From NCBI RefSeq assembly GCF_004923295.1, contig NZ_CP039634.1, positions 2,136,001 through 2,200,000 of the forward strand: 64,000 nt of DNA, read 5' to 3'. This DNA comes from Azospirillum sp. TSH100. GTDB lineage: Bacteria; Pseudomonadota; Alphaproteobacteria; Azospirillales; Azospirillaceae. Under the pieces are notes generated by a model. The model was not told the DNA's origin and made no database searches. It saw only the letters and a program-made list of their open reading frames with translations. Position numbers and translations under genes: made by a program. Shown here piece after piece: positions 58,600 to 64,000 of the stretch. Positions within the stretch are counted from its first letter, which is position 1. Every line of letters starts with the position of its first letter.

Positions 58600-60270
58600 T
58601 TGAGGCTGGGACGGGCGATCGCGGGTACGGCGGCTGTTGCGGTGACGCTTGGCGTCGTCGGGCTGGGTGGGGTGATCCTGGCAGGACCGGCCCTGATCGG
58701 CGCGACGGCGACGGAGACGTTGCGCGGCGCCGGCCTCACCGGTGCCGCGGTGACCGTCACCGGCATGCGGATCGCCGACGGCTGGCGTGGCCTGCGGCTG
58801 GAGTTCACCGGCGACAGTGGCCCGCTGGAGGCTGCGGCCAAGGCGCTGGACGTGCCTTTGACGGGGCGGCTGACGCTGTCCGGCGCGTTTGTGGTGGGGA
58901 TCGATGGCGGTGCCGTATCGGTGACATCCGCCGAATGCCTGCCTGCCGGGGCGGAGCGCTTGACGGTCTCCGGCCAGCCGATCGAACTGCCTCAGGGGGC
59001 GACGGTCTGCCCGGTGCCGGGCACCCCGCTTCTGCGCCGGGCATCCGATGCCATGGCTATTGCGGCGGAGCTACAGGTGCCAAGGCTCGACGCCCCCGCC
59101 AGTGCAGTGCGTGCCGAGCAGGTCGTACTGAAGCTGGGACAGGAGGGGACCGGGCGTCGGGCCGACGCCACCATTGCGCGCCTGATCAACACCGCCAAGC
59201 CGGCGCCCGTCGTCCCGCTCGCCGTCGCCATGCGGGCGGTCCAGGTGGGAGACCGACCATGGGACATCGACGGATCGGCCAAGGGCGCCAATGGCCTTCT
59301 CACTGTCACCCTCGGCGGCACCTACGACCAGATCGCCGGCACCGGGCAGTTGGAGGCGGTGGTGAAACCGATCCGCCTCGCCGAGAATGGACCCGGGCTT
59401 GCCGCCATTTCGCCGCTCGCCGCGACCTTCCTGGGAAAGGCATCCGGTACGCTGTCGGGCAAGGCGTCGTTGACCATGACGCCGAAGAGGCTTGCCACGG
59501 CCGGTCAGGCGGTGATCAAGGGGCTTGCTGGTGCCGTGGGGCCAGTGACGGTGGCCGGGGTCAGCGGCACCATCGCCCTATCCAGCCTGTTGCCGCCGGT
59601 CATCCCGGATGGGCAGAAGCTGTCGATCGGCCTGCTGGACGTTGGCATTCCGTTGACCGACGGCATGCTGCTGTTCGGTTACGGCCGCGATGGGCGGCTG
59701 GATGTCGACCGGGCGGAATGGCGCTGGGCCGGCGGCACGCTCCATGCCGATCCGTTCGATCTGGCGCCTGACAAACCCACGGGCACGGTCACCCTGCATG
59801 CCGACGGCATCGACGCCGCCAAGTTGCTGGAACTGATCGCCGTCGATGGGCTGGAAGCGTCTGGCAAGCTGGCCGGCACCCTGCCGGTGGTGTTCGCCAA
59901 TGAAACGGTCACGCTGAATGGAGGCATCCTCGAATCGGCCGGTTCCGGCACCTTGCGCTACGATCCGGCCCAACCGCCCTCCGGCCTGAAGGGAGAGGAG
60001 GGCAGCCCGACCGCCATGCTGATGGGGGCGCTGACCGACTTCCGGTACGACACCCTGCGGATCACCATCGACGGGCAGGCCGGCGGCGAACTCAGCGCCG
60101 GCTTCTCCCTGCGCGGAGCCAACCCCTCATTCTACGATGGCTATCCGGTTGCGCTTAACCTTAAGCTGGCCGGCGCGCTCGACCGGATTCTGCGCCAGAA
60201 CCTCGACGTCTACCGGATCCCCGACACGCTGCGGGACCGCATGACCGGCTCCGACCAGAAGGACCATTGA
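58600..60270 (+). CDS. YdbH-like outer-envelope lipid transport protein
   Basis: This 556-residue protein starts at TTG 58600 behind GGGAAGG, with an N-terminal membrane anchor (AIAGTAAVAVTLGVVGLGGV). The rest is beta-rich repeating sequence of the AsmA/YdbH-type: LFGYGRDGRLDVDRAEWRWA, FDLAPDKPTGTVTLHADGID and LRYDPAQPPSGLKGEEGSP. YdbH, with TamB and YhdP, is thought to bridge inner and outer membranes to move phospholipid. YnbE and YdbL homologues overlap it directly downstream, supporting the call. Confidence 0.88.
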   Translation: MRLGRAIAGTAAVAVTLGVVGLGGVILAGPALIGATATETLRGAGLTGAAVTVTGMRIADGWRGLRLEFTGDSGPLEAAAKALDVPLTGRLTLSGAFVVGIDGGAVSVTSAECLPAGAERLTVSGQPIELPQGATVCPVPGTPLLRRASDAMAIAAELQVPRLDAPASAVRAEQVVLKLGQEGTGRRADATIARLINTAKPAPVVPLAVAMRAVQVGDRPWDIDGSAKGANGLLTVTLGGTYDQIAGTGQLEAVVKPIRLAENGPGLAAISPLAATFLGKASGTLSGKASLTMTPKRLATAGQAVIKGLAGAVGPVTVAGVSGTIALSSLLPPVIPDGQKLSIGLLDVGIPLTDGMLLFGYGRDGRLDVDRAEWRWAGGTLHADPFDLAPDKPTGTVTLHADGIDAAKLLELIAVDGLEASGKLAGTLPVVFANETVTLNGGILESAGSGTLRYDPAQPPSGLKGEEGSPTAMLMGALTDFRYDTLRITIDGQAGGELSAGFSLRGANPSFYDGYPVALNLKLAGALDRILRQNLDVYRIPDTLRDRMTGSDQKDH

Positions 60271-60527
60271 CCGCCACCATGGATATCAAGTTTCCGCCAA
60301 ACGGCCTGACGGCTGGCCTGCTGATTTCGGCTGTGGTTGCCGCCTGCGCCCCGACCGTGAAGATCGAGGCGCCGGACAAGCCCATCGAGATCAACCTGAA
60401 CGTCCGGATCGAGCAGGAGGTGCGGGTCAAGCTGGAGCGCGACGTCGACGACGCCATCCGCAACGATCCGGCTCTGTTCGGCCTTCCCACCGACACCGCG
60501 CCCTCTTCGACGAAGGGGAAGAAGTGA
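60267..60527 (+). CDS. YnbE-like lipoprotein
   Basis: This protein of about 86 residues overlaps the ydbH-like stop (ATTGA). A hydrophobic stretch LTAGLLISAVVAACAP with a lipobox before cysteine is followed by VKIEAPDKPIEINLNVRIEQ and EVRVKLERDVDDAI, the short YnbE domain. YnbE is an outer-membrane lipoprotein that completes the YdbH bridge. TTG 60267 would couple translation; ATG 60279 is the alternative start. Confidence 0.9.
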   Translation: MTATMDIKFPPNGLTAGLLISAVVAACAPTVKIEAPDKPIEINLNVRIEQEVRVKLERDVDDAIRNDPALFGLPTDTAPSSTKGKK

Positions 60528-60895
60528 TGAAGAACCAATCCATCAGCCGCCGGCATTTCAACCGGCTTGCCCTTTCCACCCTGGCCGCCGGACTGCTGAC
60601 CGTGGCGCTGCCGTCACTGGCACTGGCCCAGGATGCGCTGGCCGCCGCCAAGGCCGCCGGTCAGGTGGGTGAACGTCCGGACGGGATGGTCGGCGTTGTT
60701 CCCGGGGCGCCGGCGTCCGCCCAGGCGCTGGCGCAGCAGGTGAACGCCCAGCGCCTTGCCCGCTATCAGGAGATCGCCAACGGCAACGGCACGGCGCTGG
60801 ACAAGGTCCAGGCGGTCGCCGGCCAGCAGTTGATCGAGCGCACCCCTGCCGGGCAGTATGTGATGACTGCCGCAGGTCAGTGGCAACGCAAGTGA
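60527..60895 (+). CDS. YdbL-like (DUF1318) periplasmic protein
   Basis: This 122-residue protein begins with ATG 60527 that overlaps the YnbE stop. A signal (RLALSTLAAGLLTVALPSLA, cleavage after LALA) precedes AAKAAGQVGERPDGMVGVVP and NAQRLARYQEIANGNGTALD, the DUF1318 pattern. In E. coli YdbL is the periplasmic regulator or chaperone of YdbH and YnbE. It overlaps both neighbours by 1-4 bases, so all are one operon. Confidence 0.9.
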   Translation: MKNQSISRRHFNRLALSTLAAGLLTVALPSLALAQDALAAAKAAGQVGERPDGMVGVVPGAPASAQALAQQVNAQRLARYQEIANGNGTALDKVQAVAGQQLIERTPAGQYVMTAAGQWQRK

Positions 60896-62946
60896 CACCG
60901 CCATCCATGGCGGGCAAGGGCCCGATTGCCGACCTGCGTCGCCGTCTGGACGGCAAACCCGGTGACGCGGCACTGCTGTCAGCGCTGTTCTCGGCACTCG
61001 ACACGCTGGGACAGGTGGGCACGCCGGAGGAGGCGGTCGCCCGCTCAAACCTCGGCGAGGCCCTGCGGCGCCAGGGCCGCCTTGCTGAGGCCGAGGCGCA
61101 TCACCGCAAGGCGCTGGCATGGCTGCCTGACTTCGGCGGCAATCATTACAATTGGGGCGTGACCCTGCAAGCGCTTGGCCGCCCGGCTGAGGCCGCCGCG
61201 GCATATGGCGAAGCGGCAAGGCTGATGCCGAACTTCGCCCCTGCGCCCTGTAACCAGGGTGTCCTGCTGCGCGATCTCGGGCGGCTGTCCGAGGCGGAGC
61301 CGGCTCTGCGCCATGCCTTGCAACTCGACCCCATGCTGGTGCCGGCCCGGCTGGCTCTGGCCGCCCTGTATCGCGACCGTGGCGACCTTGACCGCGCTGC
61401 CACCGGCTTCCGCACCTGCCTGTGTCTGCGGCCCGATCTGGCGGAAGGGCATGCGAATCTTGCCCTGACGCTGAAGGAACGGGGGCAGCGGGGCGGTGCG
61501 GCGGAGGATGGCGCGGCGAGCATCGTCGGCTTCGAGCGCGCATTGCGCATCGGCCTGCCCGATGCCGGTGGCGTGCTGGCGCAACTGGTGCAGCAGCGCC
61601 GTCATCTCTGCCGCTGGGATGGGCTGAGCGCCTTGTCCAGCCGGCTGGTCGGGCTGGTGCGGGAAGGACGGACGCAGCAGGCCCATCCCTGGATTTTCCT
61701 GGGGGAGGGGGCCGGGCCGGCGCTGGAGCGCGCCTGTGCCGAACGCTATTGCGGCTGGAAGACGCGCGGCATCAGCCCAGCCTTTCCGAATCGCATCAAT
61801 CGCGGCGCGAAGCTGCGGATCGGCTATCTCTCCGCCGACTTCCACGAGCATGCGACGGCGGTGTTGATCGCCGAACTGATCGAACAGCACGACCGCGGTC
61901 GCTTCGAGATCGTCGGCTGTTCCTATGGAGCCGACGATGGTGGTCCGCTGCGCCGACGTCTGGTGGCCGGATTCGACCGTTTCCTCGACCTGTCCACCCT
62001 TACCGATGAGGCCGCGGCGCGGCTGATCTATGAGGCTGATATCGACATTCTGTTCGATCTGAAGGGCCACACCCAGAACGCCCGGCCGGGAATCGCCGCC
62101 TATCGCCCGGCGCCGGTGCAGGCTCAGTGGCTCGGCTATCCGGGCACGCTGGGAAGTGCGGCCATCGACTATGTCATCGCCGACCCGGTGGTGGCGCCCA
62201 CCGATCACCAGCGCTTCTACAGCGAGCGCATCGTCCATCTGCCCTACAGCTACCAGCCGAACGACCGCAAGCGCGCCATCGGGCCGGTGCCGTGCCGTGC
62301 CGATTGCGGACTGCCGGAAGGCGGCACGGTGTTCTGCGCTTTCAACGCGTCCTACAAGATCGGGCCGGAGCTGTTCGGCCGCTGGTGCCGGATTTTGCAG
62401 CGCGTTCCGGACGCGGTCCTGTGGTTGCTGGATGGCCCGGCCGAGGTCGCGGACAATCTGCGGCGCGCAGCTGTGGAGCGGGGGATCGCGGCTGAGCGCC
62501 TGATCTTCGCCCCGCGCCTGCCGGGACCGGCGCATCTGGCGCGCCACCGGTTGGCTGACCTGTTCCTGGATTCAGGCCCGGTCGGGGCCCATACCACGGC
62601 GAGCGACGCGCTATGGGCCGGGTTGCCGGTGTTGACGGTTCCCGGCCGGTCTTTTGCCGGTCGGGTTGCAGCCAGTCTGCTGTACGCAGTCGGAATGCCC
62701 GAACTGGCTGTGGCGGACTGGGATAGCTATGAGGCGACGGCAAAGCGCTTGGTCGAACAGCCCGACGAACTGGCTGCACTGAAACGGCGGCTGGAGCAGG
62801 CGTGCACCACCGCCCCCCTGTTCGACACCGACCGCTTCGCCCGTGCGATCGAAGCGGCCTATGTCACGATGTGGGACATCCACGCGGCGGGGGAGTCGCC
62901 GCGTGGCTTCGCGGTTCCGCCTCAGAGATCAGGGGCTCAGGGGTAG
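60892..62946 (+). CDS. TPR / O-GlcNAc transferase-like protein (GT41, SPINDLY type)
   Basis: This protein of about 684 residues overlaps the ydbL-like stop (GTGA at 60892). Residues 40-200 are TPR repeats (SNLGEALRRQGRLAEAEAHH, NWGVTLQALGRPAEAAAAYG). The rest is a GT41 catalytic region: GYLSADFHEHATAVLIAELI, FDLKGHTQNARPGIAAYRPA, VQAQWLGYPGTLG, FCAFNASYKIGPELFGRWCR and FLDSGPVGAHTTASDALWAG. GT41 enzymes put GlcNAc or fucose on Ser/Thr, or act on glycans. GTG 60880 and ATG 60907 are other possible starts. Coupling with a lipid-transport operon is unusual. Confidence 0.88.
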   Translation: MTPPSMAGKGPIADLRRRLDGKPGDAALLSALFSALDTLGQVGTPEEAVARSNLGEALRRQGRLAEAEAHHRKALAWLPDFGGNHYNWGVTLQALGRPAEAAAAYGEAARLMPNFAPAPCNQGVLLRDLGRLSEAEPALRHALQLDPMLVPARLALAALYRDRGDLDRAATGFRTCLCLRPDLAEGHANLALTLKERGQRGGAAEDGAASIVGFERALRIGLPDAGGVLAQLVQQRRHLCRWDGLSALSSRLVGLVREGRTQQAHPWIFLGEGAGPALERACAERYCGWKTRGISPAFPNRINRGAKLRIGYLSADFHEHATAVLIAELIEQHDRGRFEIVGCSYGADDGGPLRRRLVAGFDRFLDLSTLTDEAAARLIYEADIDILFDLKGHTQNARPGIAAYRPAPVQAQWLGYPGTLGSAAIDYVIADPVVAPTDHQRFYSERIVHLPYSYQPNDRKRAIGPVPCRADCGLPEGGTVFCAFNASYKIGPELFGRWCRILQRVPDAVLWLLDGPAEVADNLRRAAVERGIAAERLIFAPRLPGPAHLARHRLADLFLDSGPVGAHTTASDALWAGLPVLTVPGRSFAGRVAASLLYAVGMPELAVADWDSYEATAKRLVEQPDELAALKRRLEQACTTAPLFDTDRFARAIEAAYVTMWDIHAAGESPRGFAVPPQRSGAQG

Positions 62947-63662
62947 GCGCAGCGGTCGGCGGTGACCTCGACGAAGGAACGCTGGGAGGCGGCGATGGTG
63001 AAGCGGTACTCGCTGTTGTCGACGACCAGCGACTGATGCAGCGGCAGCACACCACTGACCGTGGTGCCCTTGCCGCCCATGCCGGTGATGCGGATCGTCA
63101 CGGGCTGGCCCGGATCGAACCAGCTTTCGGCATTGCCCTGCTGGTTGTGGGCCGACTGTCCTTCACCGGTGACGGTGACGGTGCCGTTGCCGAAGGTGAC
63201 GCCGCGCGCTCCGCCCTTCAGCAGCGGCGTGCTGAGCGTGAAGCGCTTGGTATCGGTTGGCTGGCAGTTGCGCGGAACTTGGGCCTGCAAGATGACGAAG
63301 GCGAGGCGGTTGGCGTCCAGGCCCCCCTTCAGCCGTTCCGACACCAGTTGCGTCAGCTTGGCGAGGTCGCCGGTCGGCACCTCGCGCTGAAGGCGGCCGT
63401 CCAGTTCGGCCACGCGCGCCTCTGCTGTGCGGGCTGCATGCTGCATCTGGCTGGCCAGCAGTTCTAGCTCTGCCTTCTGACGCGATAGGGTGGCGATCTC
63501 CTCGCGCAGGGTCACGTCGCGGCCCTTCAGCTGTTCGATTCCCATCTGGTAGGAAAAGAGACCGACCCCCAGCACGAATGCCGCCGCCAGCACAAACTTG
63601 ATCACGCCGGCCCGCAGGCGTTTGCGGTAGCGTCTTTCGTAGTCGTAACGTCCCAGGGTCAT
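62937..63662 (-). CDS. membrane-anchored coiled-coil protein of unknown function
   Basis: This 241-residue protein starts MTLGRYDYERRYRKRLRAGV with one membrane helix (VIKFVLAAAFVLGVGLFSY), then a coiled-coil (REEIATLSRQKAELELLASQ, in two heptad runs) and a periplasmic beta-rich domain with FTLSTPLLKGGARGVTFGNG and WFDPGQPVTIRITGMGG. I do not recognise the domain. It looks like an envelope assembly factor. It overlaps the GT41 3' end by 10 bases tail to tail and follows, on the minus strand, a gene at the window end. Confidence 0.75.
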   Translation of the reverse strand: MTLGRYDYERRYRKRLRAGVIKFVLAAAFVLGVGLFSYQMGIEQLKGRDVTLREEIATLSRQKAELELLASQMQHAARTAEARVAELDGRLQREVPTGDLAKLTQLVSERLKGGLDANRLAFVILQAQVPRNCQPTDTKRFTLSTPLLKGGARGVTFGNGTVTVTGEGQSAHNQQGNAESWFDPGQPVTIRITGMGGKGTTVSGVLPLHQSLVVDNSEYRFTIAASQRSFVEVTADRCAYP

Positions 63663-63709
63663 GATTTCGGTCGCGGCGGGCTGTCTCGTCGGGCCTTAAT
63701 GGCTAATGG

Positions 63710-63741
63710 CAACGGCCAAGGGATGCAACCCCTGGCCGTTG
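63710..63741. terminator. hairpin between the last two minus-strand genes
   Basis: CAACGGCCA (63710-63718) and TGGCCGTTG (63733-63741) form a perfect 9-bp stem. On the plus strand GTTTTC follows; on the minus strand no T run is seen. It probably ends the gene that runs off the window. Confidence 0.5.
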
Positions 63742-63786
63742 GTTTTCGCCAGCTTTTGCCGCGGCCTCCTGTCCGCCTCGCTCCGA

Positions 63787-64000
63787 TTACTGGTTGGCCG
63801 ATCCGCCGCCCAGGAAGCCGGCGCTGATGCCGGGGCTCTTGAACTCGCCGACATTCTTGAAGACCAGACGGAAGAAGATGGTATTGCCGTCCTTCTCGCC
63901 GGTGGTGCTGATCGTGTAGTCGCGCCGGGCGATCGTCTGGAACAGGAGGCATTCGTCGCCATAGGTCAGCACGGCAAGGCTGGCGCGCGGACCCGGCTGC
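63787..64000 (-). CDS. C-terminal part of an unknown protein (cut by window end)
   Basis: The frame is open from the right edge to the stop at 63787. The visible end includes LAVLTYGDECLLFQTIARRD, TGEKDGNTIFFRLVFKNVGE and FKSPGISAGFLGGGSANQ. An apparent GTG start at 63972 is not needed because the frame continues to the edge. I do not recognise the family. Its partner downstream is the coiled-coil membrane protein. Confidence 0.7.
   Translation of the reverse strand, partial: QPGPRASLAVLTYGDECLLFQTIARRDYTISTTGEKDGNTIFFRLVFKNVGEFKSPGISAGFLGGGSANQ

Overview
The window looks like a chromosomal segment of a GC-rich, plant-associated alphaproteobacterium of the Azospirillum type. The gene order (gyrA-coaD, dapA-smpB, a complex I NDUFS4-like accessory subunit, periplasmic cyclophilin), the protein sequences, a phasin and an ethylene-receptor-like kinase all fit Rhodospirillales/Azospirillum. 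I assign this from gene content only. No transposases, prophage blocks, CRISPR arrays or rRNA genes were seen; it reads as ordinary core chromosome with a few accessory pieces.

Layout. 1-1.6 kb: the 3' end of an ABC permease, a glycosyltransferase-like fragment, tRNA-Pro, the NDUFS4-like gene, tRNA-Arg and tRNA-Lys. 1.7-6.6 kb (minus): coaD, gyrA and a MATE exporter. 6.8-7.3 kb: an entericidin lipoprotein under a textbook EcfG-type promoter and a Pro-rich peptide. 7.4-11.8 kb: soluble lytic transglycosylase, dapA, smpB and an RsmC-type rRNA methyltransferase. 11.9-18.1 kb: aldo/keto reductase and TetR sharing an operator-like palindrome, a frameshifted AraC gene, a PEBP protein, hemB, a metallophosphoesterase and a lipid-kinase-like gene. 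18.4-25.9 kb: a 3-hydroxyisobutyryl-CoA hydrolase, a MarR-like regulator, a cation/proton antiporter, a branched-chain-type ABC importer without ATPase genes, and a phasin.

26-36.3 kb: rlmJ, a lytic transglycosylase, a TPR methyltransferase, a degenerate PhoD-like protein, an anti-sigma-like peptide, a stress-type SDR with a second EcfG-like promoter, a chemotaxis receptor with an AT-rich 5' end, an ECF sigma factor and a GNAT acetyltransferase. 36.4-42.4 kb: glgP, a candidate Thr/Ile/Lys leader peptide ahead of asd, a stand-alone tail-collar protein and prfC.

42.7-44.6 kb: a histidine kinase with a complete ethylene-binding domain, overlapping a receiver-only response regulator. 44.6-51.8 kb: two transglutaminase-like proteins around an ATP-grasp/alpha-E fusion, a predicted peptide-tagging system of unknown product. 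52-64 kb: a conserved unknown, an LprI-like protein, an aldose epimerase, a large Ser/Thr kinase, a cyclophilin, an overlapping ydbH-ynbE-ydbL-GT41 cluster, a membrane coiled-coil protein and a cut-off gene.

The most promising leads are the asd leader (39012-39171), the ethylene sensor with its partner, and the transglutaminase/ATP-grasp cluster.
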